64,000 nucleotides of DNA from a virus: IMG/VR virus record IMGVR_UViG_3300020469_005214, positions 62,001-126,000 of that record; one strand, given 5' to 3'. Made by a program: the position numbers and the translations under genes. The stretch's first letter is position 1. The number at the start of each line of letters is the position of its first letter. Below, one piece after another: positions 42,000-49,094 of the stretch. The notes under the pieces were generated by a model. It saw only the letters and a program-made list of their open reading frames with translations, ran no database searches and was not told the origin of the DNA.

Positions 42000-42170
42000 T
42001 CGGAAATAATGCCTTATTTTTCTGCGGAAGCTCAAAAAAAGGGCAAATAATAGGAGGTAATTACCTCGCCTGGGCTGACGAGCCTTGGAAATACAAAAAG
42101 AGAAGACGGCAGTCTGAGGGAGGCGATCAACCCCAAGAAACAAAGGAGGCATCCATTGATCACATTTTTT
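42000..42170 (+). ncRNA. Candidate structured RNA
   Basis: Hairpins include the 12-bp palindrome AGGTAATTACCT (42055-42066), CCTGGGCT-GACG-AGCCTTGG (about 42069-42088) and GATCAA/TTGATC (about 42125 and 42156) enclosing GGA-GGCA-TCC. Base composition is less AT-rich than its surroundings. No coding frame fits. Family unknown. Confidence 0.4.
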
Positions 42171-42180
42171 TAGAAAAGTC

Positions 42181-42209
42181 TTGACAACATTGATTAGGGG
42201 TATATGGTT
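42181..42209 (+). promoter_or_regulatory. Class I promoter
   Basis: TTGACA (42181-42186), 16 bp, TATGGT (42203-42208); 7 nt to ATG 42216. Confidence 0.55.
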
Positions 42210-42215
42210 GCGCCT

Positions 42216-42401
42216 ATGAAGATTACAATTACACAAAAACAACACTACGGCACCTATTACTTTTATCCTAACTGCGATAATTCGAGGTTGTTCACCAAAC
42301 TAACTGGCAGGAAAACATTAACGATTGAAGACATCAAGGTTATTAAAAACTTAGGATATGAGGTCGAAGTCGGTCAAGAGAATGTGTTAAACTTTAATTA
42401 A
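42216..42401 (+). CDS. Hypothetical protein, 61 aa
   Basis: Start at ATG 42216 by promoter geometry. MKITITQKQHYGTYYFYPNC, then LTIEDIKVIKNLGYEVEV. Small alpha/beta protein of unknown role. Confidence 0.6.
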   Translation: MKITITQKQHYGTYYFYPNCDNSRLFTKLTGRKTLTIEDIKVIKNLGYEVEVGQENVLNFN

Positions 42402-42482
42402 TATTTTTGGTGTAGTCTAGGTTCCCGATAATCCTTTGTGGTGAGAAAATCGGATTTTTTTTTATTTTTTTTTAAAAAAGGC

Positions 42483-42511
42483 TTGACAAAAGATTTTTGG
42501 TGTGCATACTT
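42483..42511 (+). promoter_or_regulatory. Class I promoter, extended -10
   Basis: TTGACA (42483-42488), 17 bp, ATACTT (42506-42511) preceded by TG. The start is ATG 42521. Confidence 0.6.
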
Positions 42512-42520
42512 ATAAGCACC

Positions 42521-42922
42521 ATGACTAAACTATACGAAAAACTAACCAAAGAAGCTAAGAAGCTCAACGAATACAACGACTGCGCTGTAAAGGCCATAGC
42601 AATCGTTTGCAACATCAACTATAAAGAAGCTTGGAGCCTAGCCAGAAAATTTGGCAGACGTCCTCGTGGGAGAACAAACTCTCTCAATATCACCTACCCT
42701 GCAATCAAATCGAAAGGGTTCGATTGCACTCAGTTGGAGAATCATAAGATGAACAAGGCTAAGACTATCAGAAGTCTGAAGCCTTTGATTCCATCACGAG
42801 GAGTGTTCCTCATTTTTGTCAGAGGGCATATACTAGCCGTAAGAGGTGGAGAGATTCACGATTGGACAGAGGGCAGATGTCACCGAATCGAACTAATTGT
42901 AAGAGTGTCAAAAAAAGCTTGA
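42521..42922 (+). CDS. Papain-like cysteine peptidase-type protein
   Basis: 133 aa from ATG 42521. NEYNDCAVKAIAIV supplies a helix-start Cys, VRGHILAVRGG a His on a strand, and IHDWTEG an Asp: the C...H...D order of C39/papain-like peptidases. No membrane segment. A protease or an inactive relative; substrate unknown. Its TGA stop lies inside the next promoter's TTGACA. Confidence 0.5.
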   Translation: MTKLYEKLTKEAKKLNEYNDCAVKAIAIVCNINYKEAWSLARKFGRRPRGRTNSLNITYPAIKSKGFDCTQLENHKMNKAKTIRSLKPLIPSRGVFLIFVRGHILAVRGGEIHDWTEGRCHRIELIVRVSKKA

Positions 42923-42946
42923 CAAACATTAGAAAGTCCACACTAT
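42919..42946 (+). promoter_or_regulatory. Class I promoter with leader
   Basis: TTGACA (42919-42924), 16 bp, CACTAT (42941-42946). Leader of about 30 nt with TTAACCAA. Confidence 0.55.
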
Positions 42947-42981
42947 GAACTACCTATTATTAACTTAACCAAAGGAAAACT

Positions 42982-43569
42982 ATGCCAAACTGGTGCACTA
43001 CAGATATAACTATAAAAGGATCAAAGAAAGATATCAAATGGGTATACGATTTGATTCAAAAACACAATGATCGCAAAGAAGACTCAGTGGGATTCTTTGA
43101 ATCACTAATTCCATCTCCTAACTGGGACAAGACACCCAACGAAGATGGGGAGTTGCCTGTTCCTGATCCTGCTAGGGATGCAGATGGCAACATCACTTTT
43201 ATGTTTAGCAAGTTTCCATCCACAGGCAGGAATGATGACAGGTGGTATGACTGGAACATCAACAACTGGGGAACTAAATGGGAAGTAAGCAACATAGAGG
43301 TAACTGACATAAGCGATGATCAACTAGTTTGCTATTGGGATACTGCTTGGAGTCCATCTATTCCTATCTTTAATAAACTAGTTGAGCGTGGCTTGGATGT
43401 CGATGCTGAATTCAAGGATGAAGGTTGGATGTTCGCAGGTAGGTATGTGAATGGAGAGGTCGAAGATTATAAAATTGAAATCATTGAAGCCGATGAAAAC
43501 GAGGAAGATGATGGATGGGATAGGGTCATTGTTTATTCAAAGGAATGTCCTGAAGGAGAACATTATTAA
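42982..43569 (+). CDS. Api92/YubB-like phage protein
   Basis: 195 aa. The MPNWCTTDITIKGSKKDI start, SLIPSP, WYDWNINNWGTKWEV and WDTAWSPSIPIF are the signature of the Api92/DUF1281 (YubB ferredoxin-like) family common on phages and plasmids. Function not established. Confidence 0.75.
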   Translation: MPNWCTTDITIKGSKKDIKWVYDLIQKHNDRKEDSVGFFESLIPSPNWDKTPNEDGELPVPDPARDADGNITFMFSKFPSTGRNDDRWYDWNINNWGTKWEVSNIEVTDISDDQLVCYWDTAWSPSIPIFNKLVERGLDVDAEFKDEGWMFAGRYVNGEVEDYKIEIIEADENEEDDGWDRVIVYSKECPEGEHY

Positions 43570-43576
43570 AAAAGGC

Positions 43577-43600
43577 TTGACATCTGTAAAAAGGATGTCA
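43577..43600 (+). promoter_or_regulatory. Possible promoter with inverted repeat on the -35 box
   Basis: TTGACA (43577-43582) overlaps TGACATC (43578-43584), which is inverted as GATGTCA (43594-43600). No clear -10 at 17 bp. Operator or hairpin; the gene starts at 43639 after a leader. Confidence 0.4.
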
Positions 43601-43638
43601 GGCTGAATCCAATCTTTTAATTATAACCATATACACAA

Positions 43639-43950
43639 ATGAACAAAAACCTAAAAACTAACTTCGACAAACTTAAATTCTCAGAGCTATTCAAGGTGTC
43701 TTCTACAGAGCCACATACAATGACTTTGGATGAACGCCAAGAACTGGGAGGTTGGCAAAAAATATTCGAGTTTCCCAACGGCTTTGGAGCTTCTGTAGTC
43801 GTGCACGAATTTTCTTATGGCTTAGAACTTGCTTTGCTTGACAAAAGCCATAATATAGTTCAACACCCAGAAATTACTAATGATGTCGAAGGCTATCTCA
43901 ACACTGACAGTGCTTGTGATATACTTCAAAAAATTGCAAAATTAGCATGA
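43639..43950 (+). CDS. Hypothetical protein, 103 aa
   Basis: MNKNLKTNFDKLKFSELF followed by beta-rich sequence (FPNGFGASVVVHEFSYGLELALLD). No recognised domain. Confidence 0.6.
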   Translation: MNKNLKTNFDKLKFSELFKVSSTEPHTMTLDERQELGGWQKIFEFPNGFGASVVVHEFSYGLELALLDKSHNIVQHPEITNDVEGYLNTDSACDILQKIAKLA

Positions 43951-43972
43951 TCTTGTGTTCATACGTGTAGTC

Positions 43973-44016
43973 GTCGTCTCGCCTTGTGGTTAGGGCGAGG
44001 CGACATTTCGCGAAAT
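43973..44016 (+). other. Strong GC hairpin and palindrome upstream of the tmRNA-like RNA
   Basis: GTCGTCTCGCC (43973-43983) pairs with GGCGAGGCGAC (43994-44004) over 11 bp (one G-U); directly followed by the palindrome ATTTCGCGAAAT (44005-44016). May be part of the same precursor RNA, or end the upstream transcript. Confidence 0.55.
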
Positions 44017-44031
44017 ATAAATTAATATTAT

Positions 44032-44101
44032 GGGGGTGTAAGGGTTTCGACTTAAACTATTTAGTTTGAACACGGTGGTTCAACTCCACCCACCTCCACC
44101 A
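44032..44101 (+). ncRNA. 70-nt tmRNA-like (tRNA-Ala-like) RNA without mRNA domain
   Basis: Acceptor GGGGGTG/CACCTCC (7 pairs, with G3-U70), discriminator A and encoded CCA. The D-region GGGTTTCGAC and T-arm GGTGG-TTCAACT-CCACC are the sequences typical of tmRNA rather than tRNA. Between them a P2-like stem TTAAACT/AGTTTGA (44052-44058, 44063-44069) is closed by a 4-nt ATTT loop. No anticodon, tag ORF or pseudoknots. The G3-U70 pair predicts charging with alanine by the host AlaRS. Confidence 0.75.
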
Positions 44102-44109
44102 TTTTATTC

Positions 44110-44225
44110 TTTCCTAGGACGCCCTTGAGATTGGGCCAAACGAAGAGCCGTAGCGTTAATACGGATCGCAATGGGGATTTGCGTGAGGTAGTGAGAAGAA
44201 CTCTGCCATCTCTATTTTTTATTTT
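44110..44225 (+). ncRNA. Four-hairpin RNA ending in a U-rich tract
   Basis: Successive stems: GCCC/GGGC (44121, 44133), CCGTA/TACGG (44148, 44160), CGCAA/TTGCG (44167, 44179), GGTAG/CTGCC (44187, 44203), then TCTATTTTTTATTTTATTTT. May be the 3' part of the tmRNA-like transcript or a separate small RNA. Family unknown. Confidence 0.45.
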
Positions 44226-44247
44226 ATTTTTTTTTGAAAAAAAAGTA

Positions 44248-44276
44248 TTGACTTAGCCAAACGACCATTCATAATG
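44248..44276 (+). promoter_or_regulatory. Class I promoter
   Basis: TTGACT (44248-44253), 17 bp, ATAATG (44271-44276), 7 nt to ATG 44284. Confidence 0.7.
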
Positions 44277-44283
44277 CAAAACC

Positions 44284-44628
44284 ATGAAGACAATACAACT
44301 ATCACTACACCGCTCCGAGGACGAACCTTTCCTTCAAAAATGGGAAGTCGCCCGCAAATGCGTTTTCTCTGCTAAACTTAATGCAGAACATATCGATTAT
44401 CCAAATGCTCCAACAAAACTAGCTGAGCTTTTGTTTCACGTTACCAACGCACCATTTGAAATGTTGGATAAAGTGCATGAAAAAATTCTTCTAGCTCTAT
44501 GGGAGAATTGTAAAAAACAAGATACTTTTTACTCGACAAGCGTTGGCGATGTCGTTAAGATTCACGATCATATTAGTGGAGAACGCACTACACTTATGTG
44601 CAAGTCAGTTGGATGGGAGGAATTATAA
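44284..44628 (+). CDS. Hypothetical protein, 114 aa
   Basis: Helical, with ISGERTTLMCKSVGWEEL at the C-terminus. No recognised domain. Its stop overlaps the next ATG (TAATG). Confidence 0.6.
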   Translation: MKTIQLSLHRSEDEPFLQKWEVARKCVFSAKLNAEHIDYPNAPTKLAELLFHVTNAPFEMLDKVHEKILLALWENCKKQDTFYSTSVGDVVKIHDHISGERTTLMCKSVGWEEL

Positions 44629-44789
44629 TGGATACAAAAACAATACCTAATGAGGGACGATACGATTATTCGATCAGCCTAGTAGATAGCTTTAACAAAC
44701 AAATTAAAGAAGCCTATGAATACGAAAAAAATCACGCATACAAAGAATACGAAAGTAAAATTATATCGTATCGAATGGGGGTGGAGTGA
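44628..44789 (+). CDS. Hypothetical protein, 53 aa
   Basis: Coupled start at 44628. Tyr- and Lys-rich helical protein. Overlaps the next gene by 74 nt in another frame, so one of the two starts may be wrong. Confidence 0.45.
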   Translation: MDTKTIPNEGRYDYSISLVDSFNKQIKEAYEYEKNHAYKEYESKIISYRMGVE

Positions 44790-45021
44790 CGGCTCTGATG
44801 ATTCATCGCCTCCAACTCTAGTAGCAGTTGGTGCTAATCCCTATGAAGTTTGGGGCGATGAATACGAATGGTCAGACAACCAATTTGGGTTTGATAACGA
44901 CATACATTACTGGTTTGAGGATATGGACGAACTGAAGTCTTATTGCGTAAATGACGGCAAGGGCGAGTGGTATATTAAATCATACGAGTTTGTTCGAGAA
45001 CATGATCTAGCAGAAATTTAA
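44716..45021 (+). CDS. Hypothetical acidic protein, 101 aa
   Basis: From about residue 15 (KLYRIEWGWSDGSDDSSPPTLVAVGANPYEVWGDE) it looks like a folded Trp/Asp-rich protein; the first residues lie over the preceding gene and the start is uncertain. Confidence 0.5.
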   Translation: MNTKKITHTKNTKVKLYRIEWGWSDGSDDSSPPTLVAVGANPYEVWGDEYEWSDNQFGFDNDIHYWFEDMDELKSYCVNDGKGEWYIKSYEFVREHDLAEI

Positions 45022-45037
45022 CATATAAATTAATATT

Positions 45038-45256
45038 ATGCCAACAGAAAAACTAACCGAACCACAGTTTCTTAGAACAAAAGAGATAACTGACACCATC
45101 ATGGATGATATCCGTGTTGTTTTAAAAAAATATAAAAAAGATATTCCTATGTGGGATAATGAAAATATAAATTATAATTTAGAGAGTCATATTCGCGACC
45201 ATGTTAGAATTGATGTAGTGCGCGAGGTTATGAAACAATATAATGTATACATATAA
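45038..45256 (+). CDS. Hypothetical protein, 72 aa
   Basis: Helical, charged. No Shine-Dalgarno sequence; an AT-rich TAATATT precedes the ATG. Confidence 0.55.
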   Translation: MPTEKLTEPQFLRTKEITDTIMDDIRVVLKKYKKDIPMWDNENINYNLESHIRDHVRIDVVREVMKQYNVYI

Positions 45257-45261
45257 TTATT

Positions 45262-45483
45262 ATGAGCGGAGCACAAGAGATAATAGAACGAAACTTTGAA
45301 CAACTCTGTATTGATACACTCGTTCCCTTGGGTATGAAACACGCAAGTGAAGAAAAAGAAAAATTATATAAATCTATAAGAGAGTTTGTTTATGAGTTTA
45401 TGTATGATTCATCGACATTAGAGGGCGTTGAAGAGGAAGCTGAGTATGTTCCTAACTATTATGATTTAAAATGGAGACCTTAA
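45262..45483 (+). CDS. Hypothetical protein, 73 aa
   Basis: Acidic helical protein (EEKEKLYKSIREFVYEFMYD). No recognised domain. Confidence 0.55.
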   Translation: MSGAQEIIERNFEQLCIDTLVPLGMKHASEEKEKLYKSIREFVYEFMYDSSTLEGVEEEAEYVPNYYDLKWRP

Positions 45484-45484
45484 C

Positions 45485-45688
45485 ATGGACGAAAAATACA
45501 AAAAAGAAAGTCTTGACTTAGCACTTAGATGGTTTCAAGATAACGATGTTCCTGCATACGAGGACGATGGAAGTATATACGTTCAAGCAGGCAGGGATGC
45601 CGATGTCCAGATTTCAACATCTGAGATTGATTACAGAGCAGATTTACAAACAGATTATGAGCGCGAAAAACAGTCACTTAACAATTAG
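45485..45688 (+). CDS. Hypothetical protein, 67 aa
   Basis: Acidic; DDGSIYVQAGRDADVQIS strands in the middle. Contains a TTGACT in its first codons, but no start follows at the usual distance. 32-nt overlap with the next gene. Confidence 0.5.
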   Translation: MDEKYKKESLDLALRWFQDNDVPAYEDDGSIYVQAGRDADVQISTSEIDYRADLQTDYEREKQSLNN

Positions 45689-45938
45689 GGAAGAAGTAAC
45701 CGAGCAAGGTCTTGCCGTTCCCGTATCTTTACTATCTTTAGATGGAGAAGATGCCCTTTATATCCAGGACACGCCCTACTTAAATATTGATTGCGAGTAT
45801 TGCTCTGATCATTGTTTAGATGATAGTGGCTCGAACTTATTAGTTAAAATTACTGATCCTACTCAATTTGATGGAGACGGAAAACCTTTGAAAAATAGGC
45901 TTGCATTTGCTATTAATGCAGATTACGATTGGAACTGA
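45657..45938 (+). CDS. Hypothetical protein, 93 aa
   Basis: Start at ATG 45657 (MSAKNSHLTIREEV); the longer frame lies over the preceding gene. Contains a Cys cluster CEYCSDHC near residue 52, a possible metal site. Confidence 0.5.
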   Translation: MSAKNSHLTIREEVTEQGLAVPVSLLSLDGEDALYIQDTPYLNIDCEYCSDHCLDDSGSNLLVKITDPTQFDGDGKPLKNRLAFAINADYDWN

Positions 45939-46144
45939 TGAAAAAACCATATAAAATACCATGTGCATGGGAAGTTGTTGCAATGGCAGAAGTAGAAGCG
46001 GAATCTTTGAATGAAGCCATTAGTAAAGTAGAAGATCACGATTTTCCATTGCCAATAGATAACTATTATGTAGATGACTCTTTCGAAATCGATAAGGATT
46101 GGCTTGAGAACTTATATGAAGAAGAATATGAAAAAACTAACTGA
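45938..46144 (+). CDS. DpnD/PcfM-like small protein
   Basis: 68 aa from ATG 45938, overlapping the preceding stop. CAWEVVAMAEVEAESLNEAISKVED is the strand-VEAES-helix unit of the DpnD-PcfM family; acidic C-terminus. Confidence 0.55.
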   Translation: MKKPYKIPCAWEVVAMAEVEAESLNEAISKVEDHDFPLPIDNYYVDDSFEIDKDWLENLYEEEYEKTN

Positions 46145-46268
46145 TTACTGCTTAAATAATAAACTAGTCGCCACAGAAAAAGATGTTGAGTCGGCATTTA
46201 TGATTTGTGTTTGTGCAACTATATCCTTGACATTGATATTAATATCAACAATAATAGAATTAAATTAA
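46128..46268 (+). CDS. Small membrane protein, 46 aa
   Basis: Start at ATG 46128. Soluble N-terminal half and one C-terminal membrane helix (residues 22-43), a tail-anchored type. Confidence 0.45.
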   Translation: MKKLTDYCLNNKLVATEKDVESAFMICVCATISLTLILISTIIELN

Positions 46269-46276
46269 TTAATATT

Positions 46277-46435
46277 ATGACACACTTAGAACCACAAATT
46301 GGATGTCTCTCAGATGATATCATTGAAAAATTAGATAAAAAAATGGAAGAGCTGAAAGGAATCGGTCTATCTGATATTGATATCTATATTATAAACCTTG
46401 CGATATCACTTAGTCAAAAAAAAGTCTTGACTTAA
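46277..46435 (+). CDS. Hypothetical protein, 52 aa
   Basis: Start at ATG 46277 behind TAATATT. Helical. Its last codons (CTT-like Leu-Thr-stop) are formed by the TTGACT box of the next promoter. Confidence 0.45.
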   Translation: MTHLEPQIGCLSDDIIEKLDKKMEELKGIGLSDIDIYIINLAISLSQKKVLT

Positions 46436-46456
46436 GTTTTCCCTCAACCATACTGG
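46427..46456 (+). promoter_or_regulatory. Class I promoter inside a gene end
   Basis: TTGACT (46427-46432), 18 bp, TACTGG (46451-46456), 4 nt to ATG 46461. Confidence 0.55.
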
Positions 46457-46460
46457 CTTT

Positions 46461-46982
46461 ATGAAAATTACACTAAAAAAGATAGAACACTCGGAGTTTC
46501 AATCACAAGAAACTAACTGTTTCAAGGCTGACCTATATGTTGATGGAAAGCCTTTTGCCATTGTAAGTAACGATGGTATCGGTGGATGCGATATGCACTA
46601 CAAACACCCTAAGAATCCTCAAACTCCTCAAGAGTATCACGAGGAATTAGATAGTATTTTTAAGTGGCACAGAGAAAACACTACTTATAAAACTGAGTTT
46701 GACGACAGGGGATATAGCGAAGGTAGCTTGGATATGACAGTAAGTGATATCTTGGTAGATCATTTAATTACTAAAGATGTTAAGAAGCTAATGTCTCGCT
46801 CTATGATTGTATTTGAAAAGGGTCAAGAAGGCTATTACAAGTTTGGAAAAAAGAAGTATGGAATAGTTCAAGAGACTATGGATGCTTTTAAGGCTAAGCT
46901 TGACAAATGGTATGGAGATAAGTGGGTATGTATAAACGATATGCCTATTGACGAAGCAGTTGCTTACTATAAAACTAATTAA
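46461..46982 (+). CDS. Hypothetical phage protein, 173 aa
   Basis: FKADLYVDGKPFAIVSNDGIGGCDMHY near residue 22 and YGDKWVCINDMPIDEAVAYY at the C-terminus give it a well-folded look; similar unassigned proteins occur in other phages. No named domain. Confidence 0.65.
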   Translation: MKITLKKIEHSEFQSQETNCFKADLYVDGKPFAIVSNDGIGGCDMHYKHPKNPQTPQEYHEELDSIFKWHRENTTYKTEFDDRGYSEGSLDMTVSDILVDHLITKDVKKLMSRSMIVFEKGQEGYYKFGKKKYGIVQETMDAFKAKLDKWYGDKWVCINDMPIDEAVAYYKTN

Positions 46983-46986
46983 AATT

Positions 46987-47190
46987 ATGACTACAGAAAA
47001 CAAAATACCATACGGACTAGTTGAACATTGGCTAGGCTCAGATGCACAACTAGAAGAAGCAATTGATATCTTAACTGATATCGCAAACGGAGATTATGCT
47101 CCTAGTCTATTAAAAGAAGACATATTAAGTCTAGAAGATTCTTATGAAGAAGCATTAGACTGTATGGATGAAATACATTCCCCAAGTTAA
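46987..47190 (+). CDS. Hypothetical protein, 67 aa
   Basis: Start at ATG 46987. Very acidic helical protein. No recognised domain. Confidence 0.5.
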   Translation: MTTENKIPYGLVEHWLGSDAQLEEAIDILTDIANGDYAPSLLKEDILSLEDSYEEALDCMDEIHSPS

Positions 47191-47191
47191 G

Positions 47192-47386
47192 ATGCCAACA
47201 TATAATTTAGCAAGAGAAGTCACTTATATAGAATATTATGATGATATTGAGGCAGAATCACCCGAAGAAGCTATGGAGCTTGTAAGGGAAGATATGATTT
47301 TTGATCACGAAGAAGTTATTGATGCTAAAGCACCCGAAGTTCTATCATGGGCAGAAGTCATAGAACATCCAAACTCTCCAGGCTGA
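47192..47386 (+). CDS. DpnD/PcfM-like small protein
   Basis: 64 aa from ATG 47192. REVTYIEYYDDIEAESPEEAMELVRED is a good match to the strand-strand-EAES-helix pattern. One of at least five related small proteins in the window. Confidence 0.55.
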   Translation: MPTYNLAREVTYIEYYDDIEAESPEEAMELVREDMIFDHEEVIDAKAPEVLSWAEVIEHPNSPG

Positions 47387-47438
47387 AAAAATAAATTAAA
47401 ATAGTTGAAATAAAACTATTTTATATTAAATATAATAT

Positions 47439-47618
47439 ATGGGTGCATTGGCTTTTATAATAATATTTGCGGGATTCATAGGGTTTCCATTACTTTGTTT
47501 TATTTTTTATGTATGGTATGAATACCAAGAAAACTATATAACAAGGGCTTGTATGAGAGCCGACAAAAAGTATTACCAGTGGGAACAGTCTCAGAAAAAA
47601 AAGCAAGATAAGTCTTGA
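47439..47618 (+). CDS. Small membrane protein, 59 aa
   Basis: One membrane helix (residues 3-26) and a charged, aromatic tail (YQENYITRACMRADKKYYQWE). Its TGA stop lies inside the TTGACA of the next promoter. Confidence 0.55.
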   Translation: MGALAFIIIFAGFIGFPLLCFIFYVWYEYQENYITRACMRADKKYYQWEQSQKKKQDKS

Positions 47619-47642
47619 CATTCTGCCGTTTAGTAGTAAATT
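47615..47642 (+). promoter_or_regulatory. Class I promoter
   Basis: TTGACA (47615-47620), 16 bp, TAAATT (47637-47642), 7 nt to ATG 47650. Confidence 0.65.
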
Positions 47643-47649
47643 GGTAATC

Positions 47650-47901
47650 ATGACTACTAAAATTACATTTGACAACTTCGAGCCTAGCAAACTAACGCCT
47701 GCAGACCAAGTCCCTTGGCCTCACCCAGATTGGGCAGATTTAAATGATTGGGCTTTTGAAAATGCAACAGAGGTTTTCGAAACAACCCGCTACCTTTCTA
47801 TAAGTCGATACGATCTGTTCCTATCCTTATGGCATCACGCTGGTCGTCCTGTTGAAGGCTTTGAGTCCGCACTTTGGACAAAAGAAGATGCACTCGGTTA
47901 A
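47650..47901 (+). CDS. Hypothetical protein, 83 aa
   Basis: Trp/Pro-rich (VPWPHPDWADLNDWAFE), no recognised domain. Leaderless-type start. Confidence 0.6.
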   Translation: MTTKITFDNFEPSKLTPADQVPWPHPDWADLNDWAFENATEVFETTRYLSISRYDLFLSLWHHAGRPVEGFESALWTKEDALG

Positions 47902-47908
47902 AAAAGTC

Positions 47909-47937
47909 TTGACATTAGTTTTTCATTCTACAGAATA
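47909..47937 (+). promoter_or_regulatory. Class I promoter
   Basis: TTGACA (47909-47914), 17 bp, AGAATA (47932-47937), 8 nt to ATG 47946. Confidence 0.6.
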
Positions 47938-47945
47938 GATAAACT

Positions 47946-48167
47946 ATGAAAAAATTAAAATATTATTTTGCTACTGTGCTTATTCGCACGGGAGAATATG
48001 AGACTTATACCAATTACCGCTTTTGTGCGCCTAACATGGAATCTGCAAAAAAAGAAGTAAAAGAAGGTTACGACATAGGCGGAGACGACTGTGAGAGAGT
48101 TGCTGAACTTTATAGGCTTGACGAAGTTTCCGAAACAGAATACGATGTTCTTAGAAAGTATATATAA
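47946..48167 (+). CDS. Hypothetical protein, 73 aa
   Basis: KYYFATVLIRTGEYETYTNYRFCAPNMESAKKEVKEGYD: strand-strand-helix start related in shape to the DpnD/PcfM-like proteins. Function unknown. Confidence 0.55.
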   Translation: MKKLKYYFATVLIRTGEYETYTNYRFCAPNMESAKKEVKEGYDIGGDDCERVAELYRLDEVSETEYDVLRKYI

Positions 48168-48168
48168 A

Positions 48169-48327
48169 ATGGAAGACGATTGGGAACGCGAATTAACGCA
48201 AGATCAAGTGATTGGAATTTTAGAGAGTCACTCACAAACGGATAAAGAAATAGATGCGTTTTTTAGATACGAAGGATACAGAGATGTATACATAGGTTCA
48301 GAAGTTTTTATTTGGTTAGGATATTAA
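48169..48327 (+). CDS. Hypothetical protein, 52 aa
   Basis: ATG 48169, one base after the preceding stop. Acidic; no recognised domain. Confidence 0.5.
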   Translation: MEDDWERELTQDQVIGILESHSQTDKEIDAFFRYEGYRDVYIGSEVFIWLGY

Positions 48328-48329
48328 TT

Positions 48330-48473
48330 ATGGGAAAAGTAGCAACAGCAATTATTCAGATACTGTGGATTCCAGTTGGAATCATAGGAATATTATTTGG
48401 TTTTATATCAAATTACATAGAAGCATCGCATCTTAAACTTTGCGATTTCGTAGAAGTAGTCAAAGAAATATAA
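48330..48473 (+). CDS. Small membrane protein, 47 aa
   Basis: One membrane helix (residues 6-28) and a soluble tail (EASHLKLCDFVEVVKEI). Starts 2 nt after the preceding stop. Confidence 0.5.
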   Translation: MGKVATAIIQILWIPVGIIGILFGFISNYIEASHLKLCDFVEVVKEI

Positions 48474-48479
48474 AATAAT

Positions 48480-48707
48480 ATGAAAATAGACATACCAGTT
48501 GAAGTATATGATACAGACTATGTATTATTTGACGAACAGACACAGAGACCTCTTGGAAATTTAGATATAATTTATTCTTACGAATCAGTTATTGAGTTGG
48601 TTAACGACGGATTTGCTCTTGGCGAAAACGAAGCGTTTGTTAAGATGACAGACCTTCCAAAAGAATTGCTCCAGGAATATGCAGTTCAAATAATAAAAAA
48701 TAAATAA
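48480..48707 (+). CDS. Hypothetical protein, 75 aa
   Basis: Acidic alpha/beta protein (VEVYDTDYVLFDEQTQRPLG). No recognised domain. Confidence 0.55.
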   Translation: MKIDIPVEVYDTDYVLFDEQTQRPLGNLDIIYSYESVIELVNDGFALGENEAFVKMTDLPKELLQEYAVQIIKNK

Positions 48708-48716
48708 AATAATATT

Positions 48717-48878
48717 ATGGAATATGTCGTAGACGTAGGCAGTTTTCATATTGACGAAAAAACATATAATAAAATTCAATCAATGGACTTCCAGGACCAG
48801 AGGCAGTGGCTATCTAAAAAAGTAATTGATGGTTATTGTGACATTGATCGGATTATTGAAGATGTTAAAGATTTATAA
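48717..48878 (+). CDS. Hypothetical protein, 53 aa
   Basis: MEYVVDVGSFHIDEKTY then acidic helical sequence. Preceded by AATATT as are other genes without a Shine-Dalgarno sequence. Confidence 0.5.
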   Translation: MEYVVDVGSFHIDEKTYNKIQSMDFQDQRQWLSKKVIDGYCDIDRIIEDVKDL

Positions 48879-48887
48879 AAAAACTGC

Positions 48888-48917
48888 TTGACAGCTGTAG
48901 AAAAGTAGTCATACTGT
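48888..48917 (+). promoter_or_regulatory. Class I promoter
   Basis: TTGACA (48888-48893), 18 bp, TACTGT (48912-48917), 5 nt to ATG 48923. Confidence 0.65.
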
Positions 48918-48922
48918 AGGGC

Positions 48923-49087
48923 ATGATCACAGCTACACTAGATAAAAACACATGGGTCGAAGTCTTAGGCATCGACGGGGCTAATGCAATAGTAATTGAT
49001 GAAGACGGACAAGACTCAGAAGTTTGTGTTGACCGCCTAGACAACATCGAGCATCAAGATTTAGATCTAACTCCATTGGAGTGGTAA
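48923..49087 (+). CDS. Hypothetical acidic protein, 54 aa
   Basis: Beta-rich, Asp/Glu-rich (IVIDEDGQDSEVCVDRLDNIE). Leaderless-type start. Confidence 0.55.
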   Translation: MITATLDKNTWVEVLGIDGANAIVIDEDGQDSEVCVDRLDNIEHQDLDLTPLEW

Positions 49088-49094
49088 AAAAAGC

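Noticed and set aside
41985-42245. 86-codon minus-strand frame over the 42-kb gap
   Set aside because: Ends across a plus-strand promoter and gene start; Cys/Arg/Phe-rich composition typical of an antisense frame.
43973-44016. tRNA-like segment (GTGGTTAG loop) before the mini-tmRNA
   Set aside because: The loop resembles a D-loop, but there is no acceptor stem, anticodon arm or T-arm around it; kept only as a hairpin.
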